Positions 38,200 to 46,836 of a stretch of DNA of 64,000 bases are shown one piece after another. The notes under the pieces are model-generated. The model was not told where the DNA came from. It searched no databases and saw only the letters and a list, made by a program, of their open reading frames with translations. Every line of letters begins with the position of its first letter. Position 1 is the first letter of the stretch. Both the position numbers and the translations under genes were made by a program. The stretch spans positions 21,840 to 85,839 of the forward strand of contig CALMQS010000028.1 of the NCBI GenBank assembly GCA_937871285.1, written 5' to 3'. The stretch comes from an uncultured Sphingobacteriales bacterium (GTDB lineage Bacteria > Bacteroidota > Bacteroidia > Chitinophagales > Chitinophagaceae).

Positions 38200-38293
38200 G
38201 TTGCATTAATTGGTTTGGTAAATTTCCAAAATCATTTGCTCTTTATCAGAACTAACTGCTATGCAACAGGTATAAAAAGTTTTGCAATCAGGA

Positions 38294-39271
38294 TTATTTT
38301 CTTCGCAGCTCGCCAGGAGTCACTCCAAAGCGCTTTCTGAAAGCAGTAATAAAATTTGTTGTTAGAGGGTAGCCTACCAGCGTGCATATTTCTTTGATGG
38401 GTTTATTAGTGTTTAAAATAAGCTCCCGGCTATACTGCAATTTTTCTTCCTGCATCCATTGGCCTATACTGGAGTTAAAATATTGACGAAATCCCTTTTT
38501 TAGTTTATACTCATTAAGTGCTACAAGCCTGGATAACTCTCTTATAGATGGTGGCTTACTGGCAATATGATCAAGTAGTATTTTTTTAGCTTCATGAATG
38601 CGATTGATTTCCCATGGAGTAAAGGACAGTTTATTCATACCCTGCCGGAATACATTTTCAAGCATGTGGTACAATACTTCTCTCACTTTTAAATCAAAGT
38701 AAAATTGCCGGGTGTTTTCATCATAAGGGCAATTAAATAACTGATTCGTTATTTCTTTAATAGTAACCGGAAGCCAAAACGGTTTTTGGGTGATAAGAAC
38801 CCCTGGATTAGCACCAATTACTGATTTTAATTCCGGGAAAAAAGGTACTAATTCTTCCAGGAGAAGGGGCGAATAAAAGATATTCATCATCCGAAATTCT
38901 TTGCCCATCTCAAAATAGGAACTGCATTCAGAAGGTTGTGTATAAAAAAAGTTGTATTGCCCCTCTCGTAAATGCGTTTCACCAAGACGTAGTACTTTTT
39001 TTCGGGCACTGCTTCTGAACATTAGATTGCTGTATAAACCCTCGGTGTGTATCCTTCCTTTTGCATAAAATTGTTTCAGGAATTTTCCGATAATAAATCT
39101 TATATCATACTCCTCACCCCGGAGTTCCTGCAGCACTAATTCCGAAAGATTTGATTTCGTAAAAGAGCAGGCAGCACCCACTAATACCGGGCCATTGTAA
39201 CCGGCAGGAAGTCCGTTAATAAACTGAAATGGTTCACCGGCTTCTAATGATAAGCTAAACGTTTTTGCCAT
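38294..39271 (-). CDS. AraC-family transcriptional regulator
   Basis: 325 residues. The N-terminal 220 residues form a sensor region with no recognised ligand-binding motif. The C-terminal 100 residues hold two helix-turn-helix motifs: PPSIRELSRLVALNEYKLKK and PIKEICTLVGYPLTTNFITA, then FRKRFGVTPGELRRK, the family signature. It lies upstream of the MauE-like and DUF6520-like genes on the same strand and could control them. The second HTH has PLTTNFITA in place of the usual YxSxSxFxxA pattern, a mild deviation. Confidence 0.9.
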   Translation of the reverse strand: MAKTFSLSLEAGEPFQFINGLPAGYNGPVLVGAACSFTKSNLSELVLQELRGEEYDIRFIIGKFLKQFYAKGRIHTEGLYSNLMFRSSARKKVLRLGETHLREGQYNFFYTQPSECSSYFEMGKEFRMMNIFYSPLLLEELVPFFPELKSVIGANPGVLITQKPFWLPVTIKEITNQLFNCPYDENTRQFYFDLKVREVLYHMLENVFRQGMNKLSFTPWEINRIHEAKKILLDHIASKPPSIRELSRLVALNEYKLKKGFRQYFNSSIGQWMQEEKLQYSRELILNTNKPIKEICTLVGYPLTTNFITAFRKRFGVTPGELRRK

Positions 39272-39555
39272 AGGCTTCGGTGATTTTAGGCATGAGGATT
39301 AGATAATCGTTCATGCAATGGTAGCTTTCTTTTGTGGAATCACTAAATAAAATTAAATTTTCATTTCCAAAAATATCAATGAAACATAATTACTGTTTAA
39401 GTAATCGTAATATCATGATGAACTTTATACCAAAACCAGGGAAGTTCAAAATATAAGTAACCCAGGTTTATGGATAAACGACGAAGCTGTTTTGCAAATA
39501 CCATAAATCTGCCTGTTTGAGGCTTTTTCTGTACAAATTTGAATCAAGAAGCAAT
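39272..39555. other. Intergenic stretch upstream of the AraC gene
   Basis: AT-rich, with no gene seen on either strand; it should contain the AraC promoter on the minus strand. No clear operator repeats were found. Confidence 0.4.
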
Positions 39556-39861
39556 ATGATGATCGATAAATGGCTTTCCGCTGTTAGTGATACTATGCAT
39601 ACCGTCACAAATGATGCTGAAGAAATACATCTAATTTTGTCCAAACACGGTTCTGTCTCAACCCAAAAATTCTTGCTTTTATTTTTTCAAAGCCTTCAAC
39701 CAATACCACACGGAATGATTTCTATAAATCCGTATATGCGAGCTTATAAACCGGAGGAAACTATGTCCGAAAATCATCAAAAAATGCTTCCACTTAATAA
39801 AAAGAGGCTGTCCCAGACTTTTGACAACCTCTTCAGAAGTAAGCACAGCCAATCTATCTGA
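39556..39861 (+). CDS. Possible small hypothetical protein (101 residues)
   Basis: An ATG-ATG start at 39556 (MMIDKWLSAVSDTMHTVTND) opens a frame that reads fairly naturally and ends RLSQTFDNLFRSKHSQSI. No family or motif recognised. An imperfect hairpin (AAGAGG..TGTC / GACA..CCTCTT, 39802-39833) lies inside its end, which argues either for a structured transcript end or against the gene. Kept at low confidence. Confidence 0.3.
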   Translation: MMIDKWLSAVSDTMHTVTNDAEEIHLILSKHGSVSTQKFLLLFFQSLQPIPHGMISINPYMRAYKPEETMSENHQKMLPLNKKRLSQTFDNLFRSKHSQSI

Positions 39862-39948
39862 CCTGAAATGAATACCATCAATCTTGCCTTTCTAAAGTCT
39901 TTTAAGATTCTAAGAAAATATGTTTATAAAATTTGCAACTAATTTGGG

Positions 39949-39976
39949 AAAAAGGGGCAGCATAAAAATGCACCCC
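39949..39976 (-). terminator. Rho-independent terminator downstream of fbp
   Basis: Read on the minus strand: GGGGTGCAT-TTTT-ATGCTGCCCC followed by five T. The stem has one small bulge. It lies about 170 bp after the fbp stop codon and no other minus-strand gene is between them. Confidence 0.65.
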
Positions 39977-40146
39977 GTTTCTAAATCCAATATCCTATGA
40001 AAAACCAATGCAAATATAGGTTTGCATTTACTTTAACTAAGTATTTCCGTTATACAATTCGATAGATGGTCTGTTTACCTCGATGAATTGCATTATATAG
40101 TGTAAAAAGTTAGACCATTGTTATAACTATTAGTGGTTTCACCTGT

Positions 40147-41142
40147 TCATTTCCATTCTTCCATCATATTACGGCTACCAATAAATAAGGGGGTGCGCTG
40201 ATGCAGACCGGTGGGCACAATATCTAATATGCGTTTATAGCCATCCGTGGCCATGCCACCGGCCACTTCCACAATAAAAGCAAAAGGATTGCATTCATAC
40301 TGCAACCTTAGTTTTCCCTGTGGCATATCAGTTGTTGCCGGATACATAAAAATTCCCCCTTTTAGAAGATTGCGGTGGATATCACTAACCATACTGCCAA
40401 TATAGCGTTGTGTATATGGCCCACCTTCCTGCGCTGTATTACATTGATATTTTTTGATAAGGTTTTGTACCCTTTTGTCAAAGCGATAAAAATTGCCATG
40501 GTTGACTGAATATATTTTTCCATGCGCAGGGCATTTAATATCAGGATGGCTAAGACAAAATTCTCCTATGGAAGGATCCAATGTAAATCCATTTACGCCT
40601 CTGCGGGTGGCGTACACCAAAATGGTGGATGAACCATAAACAATATAACCTGCCGCTACCTGCCGGATACCAGGTTGCAGGAAATCATCCAGCCTAACTA
40701 CAGTTCCTTTTGCTGTAAGGCGACGGTAAACACTGAATATCGTTCCTACAGAAACATTTACGTCAATGTTAGCGCTTCCATCCAATGGATCAAATAGACA
40801 AATGTATTTGGATTGACAGCTCACCTCATCATCGAATGCTACAAAGTCATCCCATTCTTCGCTTGCAATGCCTGCGCAACTGATGCCATGCTGTAAAACA
40901 CCTGTAAACTGATTGTTTGCAAACAGGTCCAATTTCTTTACTTCCTCACCCTGTACATTCATCATGCCGACTTCTCCAAGTATATCCGCTAACCCCGCTT
41001 TGTTTACTTCCACGTTCACTCTTTTTGCCGCAAGTCCAATATCTCTCAGCAAACCCGAAAGCTCGCCGGTGGCGTTGGGGAAATTCCTTAACTGCTGAAT
41101 AGTGAATTCGTCAAGCGTATAGACTTTTCTGCTGATAGCCAT
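40147..41142 (-). CDS. fbp: Fructose-1,6-bisphosphatase, class I
   Basis: The ATG at 41142 (MAISRKVYTLDEFTIQQLRN) fits the family start and gives 331 residues, the usual size; the frame upstream of it is not needed. The metal-binding motif is CLFDPLDGSANIDVNVSVGT (DPLDGS at 118-123), with acidic FVAFDDEVS before it. The substrate-binding region (YIGSMVSDIHRNLLKGGIFM) and the KLRLQYECNPFAFIVEVAGG block follow. It hydrolyses fructose-1,6-bisphosphate to fructose-6-phosphate in gluconeogenesis. It stands alone. A 7-bp inverted repeat lies in its leader. Confidence 0.96.
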   Translation of the reverse strand: MAISRKVYTLDEFTIQQLRNFPNATGELSGLLRDIGLAAKRVNVEVNKAGLADILGEVGMMNVQGEEVKKLDLFANNQFTGVLQHGISCAGIASEEWDDFVAFDDEVSCQSKYICLFDPLDGSANIDVNVSVGTIFSVYRRLTAKGTVVRLDDFLQPGIRQVAAGYIVYGSSTILVYATRRGVNGFTLDPSIGEFCLSHPDIKCPAHGKIYSVNHGNFYRFDKRVQNLIKKYQCNTAQEGGPYTQRYIGSMVSDIHRNLLKGGIFMYPATTDMPQGKLRLQYECNPFAFIVEVAGGMATDGYKRILDIVPTGLHQRTPLFIGSRNMMEEWK

Positions 41143-41156
41143 TTGAAATATATTTA

Positions 41157-41174
41157 AACTAACGACTGTTAGTT
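41157..41174 (-). promoter_or_regulatory. Inverted repeat in the fbp leader
   Basis: AACTAAC-GACT-GTTAGTT, a perfect 7-bp inverted repeat whose near end is 15 bp upstream of the fbp ATG. It could be an operator or a leader hairpin covering the ribosome entry region. No known binding protein can be named. Confidence 0.4.
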
Positions 41175-41478
41175 CAATATTATACTTTTTGTTGCTTCCT
41201 GCAAAAAAAAGATGAAGCAAAACTTTTCCATTTGGATTGGTTGTGGCATTGAGATAATTAAGGACGAAGTGCGGAGGGGAAAAGCTTGAAATGATTCAGT
41301 TGCGTCGGCCGAAACTTTGATCGGACTAAGCAAATTACGCAAGCGTAGAAGCTATCCCAGGTTTATTCATCTTCAATCCTCAATACATGGGTACGGCTTG
41401 CCATACCCGATATTTGATTCGGCTACAAAAGGGTAGCATCCATAGAATGGAACAAAATTTCAGACTCCTCCTTTCGCG
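41175..41478. other. Intergenic stretch between fbp and the T9SS protein gene
   Basis: No gene seen. It holds a hairpin GGGTA-C-GGC-TT-GCC-A-TACCC at 41389-41408, about 70 bp after the stop of the upstream minus-strand gene, but without a T-run. It should also contain the fbp promoter. Confidence 0.4.
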
Positions 41479-44400
41479 TTAAAGTTTTACAAATCGTACA
41501 ATCCTTCGTTCACCATTACTTTTTACCAGTACGGCTATATATCGCCCTTTGCTTAACATATACACAGGAATCCGCACTGTGGTCAATCCTTTAATATTTT
41601 TAGTTACAAGCTTACTTATGCCATTCATGCCTGTAATTTCCAAAAGCACAAAATCTTCTGAAAGGTCAAGTGAATCCAATACGAATTCGTTAGTTGCCGG
41701 ATTTGGATAAAGCCGTGCACTGACTTCACGACCGGAAGGTTCAGGAGAAATTACAAATGTAAGTTCTCCACTTATCAATTCACTTACAACTGCGCACGGA
41801 TTTGATGTGGTATAAAAGCACCTCACTTTATCACCTGAAGTTTCAGGCTTGTATACCAACTTTGACTGTACCGCACCGGAAATATCCTGCCAGACACCTG
41901 TTGTTTTTTTCTCCTGCCACTGAAGCATATCCTGGCCTGCAGCATTTGTTAGCGTAGCAGTAATAGTAACGGATTCACCTGATTTTATCGAAGTATCACC
42001 GTAAATCTCCAATGCGGGGTTAACGATTTCATTTACCCTAATTCTAATAGAATTGCTAGTTACTGCAGTTGTATCAACACAGCTGGCATTACTGTTCATT
42101 CTGACTTTGATCTCATCATTATTTTGAAAATTATTATTACTGTATTCAGCGGTGTTCACTCCGATGTTTTCGCCATTAAGCGACCATGTATATTTTGGTA
42201 CGGCTCCAGCATTAACTGCAGTTGTTGTAAATGTTAAGCCTGAACCTTTACATATCTCTGTTGCGGATGAGGCAATGGTAATGGAAGCAACCAGTCCAGT
42301 ATTAATTTTGATGGTTAAGGTATTACTTTCTGACATTAAGGGAGCCCCGCATTCATTAACGGCAGTATATATGGCCTTAACACTGCTACCGTCTCTCAGG
42401 TCTGCTGTCATCAGTGTATCACTATTGCCCCCCGTTTCTTTGTCATCAACCATCCACTTATACATGCCGTCATTATATTTCTTGTTTTTGGCGGTAAAAG
42501 TAATAGTTTCTCCCACGCATATCTGAACTTTTGAAGCCTGGATTTCTACATTTGGATTCCGAACGGGGTGTACACTCACCCGCCCCGCACTACTATACAC
42601 AGTCTGCTGGCCGGAACATGATGTAGCCGCAACAGTTAAACTGGCTTGTATCTCATCAAGATCTTTTAAATCGTACAGTACAATTGTATCATTATTATCT
42701 CCAACGTTCGTTCCGTTAAGCAGCCATTGTATAGTATATGAGTCCCCGGCATAAAAGGTTTCCGCATAAAAGGTTGTCGCGGCGCCCGGGCAGATTATAC
42801 CGGGATTATCTCTATGAATATTTATTGCAGGTTCATCTCCTTTTACACTCATCGTAATTACATTGCTGGTATCGCGCTGCAAATCCACACTACAAAAGTC
42901 ACTGGAAACGAGTACTGCCCACACCCGGTCACCATCCTTCAAATAATCAGGTTGATATATTGTATCCTCCAGGTCCAGTTGGTTGGAATTGTACATCCAT
43001 TCAAGATGGCCATCAAAACCCAAACCGGAAGTATCGGCGATAAAGGTTACAGTAGTACCGTGGCAAATATTTGTTTTATCTGCCGTAATGTTCACGTTCG
43101 GGATCCTTTTTTGTCTTACCTGTATGGTTACAACACTGCTGTAGTTCGCACCAACCTTACATCTTAATTTGTATCCCCTGGCCGTTAAAGGTACCCTGTA
43201 AAAGTACAGGGACTGTGTATTTGCACCGGAATAGCTGGTATCCTCTGGCGATATCTCCTTAAAGCCGTCTCCCTTATCCAGTTGCCATTGATAAGTGCTG
43301 CCATAGAGATCAGTATCAATAGTGGTTGTCCATCCTTCGCAGATCGTTTCGGACAGTTCTGAAGGAAAATTATTACCATATATGGTAATGGCATTTCCCC
43401 CCGAGTTTACAATATCTGTACGCCCATCCAGGTCAAAGTCTACAGCACTTGACGCATCTTTGGAAAGTAGTGTTTTCACCCCGGGATCAGCAGCTATTTC
43501 CCCCGGAGTGGAAATATTCCTGAATAAAACGCCAGCAGAAACAAGGTCAGGCTTATCATCTCCGCTAAGATTGGCCGCTATTACACCTAATTTTGATCCG
43601 CCAGGATTTACTGGTGATGCAAACGAAATTACACCGTTGATTGTTGTATTTCTGAATACAGCAGTGCCAATAATAACATCCAATTTATTATCGTTGTCAA
43701 AGTCAACAATGTTAATTTCTCCCCTGTCTGTTCCATGCGCTACAATATCAGCTCTTTCATCAAAAGTGAATTTGCCGGGAGTTGATGTATTTTTGATGTA
43801 AGAAAAAACCACTCCATTGGGATCGTCGGTTTTGCAAAAAATAATTTCATTTTTATTGTCACCATCCAGATCGCCAATTCCAATAAAACCTGATTGTGCG
43901 GAAACATCGATGCTTTCTGCAGCAGCAAAGGATGGTATTCCTGGTATGCTTGTGTTCCGTATGATGTATATTACGGACATAAAGGCACCGCCTGCGATAA
44001 TATCAGGTCGTCCGTCACCATCAATATCACCGGTAGCCAGAGCGCTGTTACCGTAATTACCTGTGGAGAGTGGCAGATGAATTTGTTGGTCAAATATGAT
44101 TTTGCCGGGTGAACTGTTATTTCTTGCAAAAATTACATAATCCATATTGTTTGCTGCAATTAAGTCCTGTTTTCCATCGCCATCTAAATCATTGAGATGG
44201 AAGCCCCACCCAAAGGCATAAGAATCGGCAATGATCTTCTTTTCTTCGAATGAAAAACTATGTGGTGCTGAAGTGTTTCTATAAACGACAATGCTGCTTT
44301 GAGAAAGGTGCTGGCCCGAAATGATATCCGGTTTGCCATCAATGTCTACATCGGCCGCTGATACACGATAAAACTGGTACTGACTGTTTTCGGGACGGTA

Positions 44401-46275
44401 GGTTATTTTTTGAGTAAAGGAGTTTAATGTGAAGTTGCCTCCATTGGGAAAAGTAAGCTGGAAGCCAGTCCTGGATACGCCGCTCAAATGTGTGCTGGTA
44501 TTAAGTAGTGTAATCGGTGCAAAACTGGTACCTGCAGGAACGATGCAGGTTATTTGGCCGGAAGACGCAGAGGCGACTTTTGCTCTAACTGCTCCAAAGT
44601 AGACAATATTGTTTCCAGGATTTGAATTGAAGTTCGTTCCCGTTATCGTCACCAGGGTACCAGCCGGCCCTGCGGCAGGGGATACTCTACTGATTGTGGG
44701 AGCCGGCGATGCATTAAGGTCAGTATACGTAAACCCTGCCATTTCAACTGTGTGATAAATATCTTTCACAATAATGCTACCTGTTGCTCCATTTCCCACT
44801 ACGGCCTCTATGTCGGACGGCGAGAGGATAGTAAAAGATGCCGCAGGAACATTACCAAAATTAACCGAAACAATTTTTTCTAAATTGTTTCCTTTTATCC
44901 TGATTACTGTCCCTGAACCTCCAGCCGACGGTGAAAAGGAAGTAAGGTTTGGCACACCCGGAATCACAAAGTTTTGATTCCGGATCAGGGTATCTTCTGT
45001 AATACCGTTAGACACAACCAGTGCGATGGTGTCCCATGCGCGGTTGATATCATGTTGGTAGATTGCATTAAATGATTGGCTAATTAACTCGGAATTCAGG
45101 TACCATTTGTATGTATAACCTTGCTTAGAATGATTGTTTAGGTTGACCTTGCCCGTTACATAACTATTTGTAGTATCTATTATGAAATTAGCCGCCGGAA
45201 TAGGTGTTCCACCACCATTGGTGCTTATCAGCAAAGCCCCATGTAATCCTCCTGCCCATAATTGGTTTTCATCCCATAGTGAGAGTTCCTTCATGCTGTA
45301 TCCATCGGCTAAATAAGCTTTCTCTCTGGAAAGTTTTTCCCAAAAGCTACCACCATCCATTGTTTTAAAAATAATGCCAGTTCCGTTCAAAGCAAAGCCT
45401 ACGCTATCATTTAAAAACTTCATGTTGATGCCGGTAAATGGGTTGACATCGGGGTTGTTTTTTAATGACCAGCTAACACCACCATTGGAGGTATAATAAA
45501 TGCCGCCTCTATCATCATTTTCAATACTGATCCATCCTTTGGAAGGAGTGATAAAATAAGCGTAATGAATCTGTCCCGTTGGAGTGGGTATCTCCTGCCA
45601 GGTACTTCCGCCATCGTTCGTTTTTAATAGTTTATTTTTGTTGTAGTCAGTATTAAAGGCAAAAATATTGTCAGTGTCTGTATAAGTAAGTCTATTGAAT
45701 TCATCCGTTCCGGACCTTATAACGTTCCACGTTTTTCCCCTGTCGGTAGTTTTTAGCATCCGTCCGAGGTCTACTGCATAGCCCATATTACCATTCCCGG
45801 GAAACACCATGTCGCTTACTGTCGCATAATATCTTTGAGGATTATACCCTATATGGAATATTAGTTTGTAAGTGCCACCGCCGTCAGTCGAATATAGAAT
45901 AGAAGGGCCAAATCCATAGTCGCCATAAACAATAATATTTTTCGCATCAAAAGCTTTTACTCCTTCAATCGTAAAACCAAATGTGAGATTTACCTGGTAA
46001 TTGTTGTAGTTAACATTGCTGATAGTGATATACTTTTTGGTAAATGTTCGTCCGCTGTCCTGAGTGAACCCTATCCATTTGTCAAATGCAACATAACCCT
46101 GAGCAGGGGAGAAAAAGCTAATCTTTGAAATTTTTTCATCCGGTGAGCTATCAACATAAATCCCCCTTACCTGGCCGAAAGCTGTGAATGAACCGGCTGT
46201 CAAAGAAAATAAATAAAATAAGATGGCTAAGCTGCTAAATCGCGTGCGATTGGCTATTGCAAGAAATTGATTCAT
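41479..46275 (-). CDS. Giant surface/secreted protein with T9SS type A sorting domain
   Basis: 1598 residues. Signal peptide about 1-35; YCF48/BNR-like sialidase-type propeller repeats to about 370 (FSTDGGG-type Asp boxes such as KTTDRGKTWNVI and LKTNDGGSTWQEI); IPT/TIG domains about 441-520 and 525-610 (SRVSPAAGPAGTLVTITGTN); FG-GAP/VCBS repeats about 635-960 (DLDGDGKQDLIAANN, DIDGDGRPDIIAGG), which bind calcium in relatives; several Ig-like domains to about 1510; and a T9SS CTD (ARLYPNPATNEFVLDSLDLS) to the end. It should cross the outer membrane through T9SS and be anchored or released. The propellers suggest binding to a protein or polysaccharide; the target is unknown. Confidence 0.92.
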   Translation of the reverse strand: MNQFLAIANRTRFSSLAILFYLFSLTAGSFTAFGQVRGIYVDSSPDEKISKISFFSPAQGYVAFDKWIGFTQDSGRTFTKKYITISNVNYNNYQVNLTFGFTIEGVKAFDAKNIIVYGDYGFGPSILYSTDGGGTYKLIFHIGYNPQRYYATVSDMVFPGNGNMGYAVDLGRMLKTTDRGKTWNVIRSGTDEFNRLTYTDTDNIFAFNTDYNKNKLLKTNDGGSTWQEIPTPTGQIHYAYFITPSKGWISIENDDRGGIYYTSNGGVSWSLKNNPDVNPFTGINMKFLNDSVGFALNGTGIIFKTMDGGSFWEKLSREKAYLADGYSMKELSLWDENQLWAGGLHGALLISTNGGGTPIPAANFIIDTTNSYVTGKVNLNNHSKQGYTYKWYLNSELISQSFNAIYQHDINRAWDTIALVVSNGITEDTLIRNQNFVIPGVPNLTSFSPSAGGSGTVIRIKGNNLEKIVSVNFGNVPAASFTILSPSDIEAVVGNGATGSIIVKDIYHTVEMAGFTYTDLNASPAPTISRVSPAAGPAGTLVTITGTNFNSNPGNNIVYFGAVRAKVASASSGQITCIVPAGTSFAPITLLNTSTHLSGVSRTGFQLTFPNGGNFTLNSFTQKITYRPENSQYQFYRVSAADVDIDGKPDIISGQHLSQSSIVVYRNTSAPHSFSFEEKKIIADSYAFGWGFHLNDLDGDGKQDLIAANNMDYVIFARNNSSPGKIIFDQQIHLPLSTGNYGNSALATGDIDGDGRPDIIAGGAFMSVIYIIRNTSIPGIPSFAAAESIDVSAQSGFIGIGDLDGDNKNEIIFCKTDDPNGVVFSYIKNTSTPGKFTFDERADIVAHGTDRGEINIVDFDNDNKLDVIIGTAVFRNTTINGVISFASPVNPGGSKLGVIAANLSGDDKPDLVSAGVLFRNISTPGEIAADPGVKTLLSKDASSAVDFDLDGRTDIVNSGGNAITIYGNNFPSELSETICEGWTTTIDTDLYGSTYQWQLDKGDGFKEISPEDTSYSGANTQSLYFYRVPLTARGYKLRCKVGANYSSVVTIQVRQKRIPNVNITADKTNICHGTTVTFIADTSGLGFDGHLEWMYNSNQLDLEDTIYQPDYLKDGDRVWAVLVSSDFCSVDLQRDTSNVITMSVKGDEPAINIHRDNPGIICPGAATTFYAETFYAGDSYTIQWLLNGTNVGDNNDTIVLYDLKDLDEIQASLTVAATSCSGQQTVYSSAGRVSVHPVRNPNVEIQASKVQICVGETITFTAKNKKYNDGMYKWMVDDKETGGNSDTLMTADLRDGSSVKAIYTAVNECGAPLMSESNTLTIKINTGLVASITIASSATEICKGSGLTFTTTAVNAGAVPKYTWSLNGENIGVNTAEYSNNNFQNNDEIKVRMNSNASCVDTTAVTSNSIRIRVNEIVNPALEIYGDTSIKSGESVTITATLTNAAGQDMLQWQEKKTTGVWQDISGAVQSKLVYKPETSGDKVRCFYTTSNPCAVVSELISGELTFVISPEPSGREVSARLYPNPATNEFVLDSLDLSEDFVLLEITGMNGISKLVTKNIKGLTTVRIPVYMLSKGRYIAVLVKSNGERRIVRFVKL

Positions 46276-46836
46276 AAATGCGTTAAGGTTTAGGGGTGTT
46301 ACATACTGCCTTTGGATATTAAAAAATATCGGAATAAAACAATCAAAAAGAGGTTTGTAATAGGATTGGTAAATAATTGGTATGGAAGAAGTTTCCTTTT
46401 ATTAACTACAAAATCTTTGATGGATAAATGCAAGGAAGCATTAGTGAACAAACCAGATACCGAAAGTACCCACAGGGATTTATTTTTCCAAATAAAAAAA
46501 TAATGTTCTTTCCAATAACGATTAACTGTATGCGAAACATATTGGAATCCAAGCCGTGTGCCGATGATTATAGATTCAGTGAAGAGAAGCTGTGATTTTG
46601 GTAATTGCATTACCAAAACCTTGTTACACAACCGACATTCAAATGAATCCACTGTCGGCAAAGAAAAACCAGCTTAAAGTTTAGGCCAAACAGAAAAGGA
46701 TGGAATTTCTAAAAACATTTACTCGAAGTGACATACAATGCAATCGATTCATTGCCATAATCTTATATAATATACTAATTGTATTAGCATATATTGGCTA
46801 ATTTATTTAGTTTATTTTTGTATTCTTGCTCTTGTT
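46276..46836. other. Intergenic region with several perfect inverted repeats
   Basis: It holds TTTTGGTAAT-TGC-ATTACCAAAA (46596-46618, perfect 10-bp arms), CCGACA...TGTCGG (46631-46657) with an inner ATTCA/TGAAT, and GCAAT...ATTGC near 46740. A plus frame from a TTG at 46312 to 46503 reads somewhat like protein (TKSLMDKCKEALVNKPDTES) but lacks an ATG and a recognisable family. It separates the divergent T9SS protein gene and the polymerase cassette. Confidence 0.5.
46771..46820 (+). promoter_or_regulatory. Possible promoter/operator of the mutagenesis cassette
   Basis: CTAAT-TGT-ATTAG (46775-46787) is a perfect short inverted repeat, overlapped by TAGC...GCTA (to 46800). TATTTTTG at 46813-46820 matches the Bacteroidota -7 consensus TAnnTTTG and ends 16 bp before the dnaE ATG. 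A well-spaced -33 element was not found. An SOS-like operator is a guess. Confidence 0.35.

Noticed and set aside
46299..46661. Minus-strand frame of 120 codons upstream of the T9SS protein gene
   Set aside because: Composition looks random, it covers strong hairpins, and no family is recognised.
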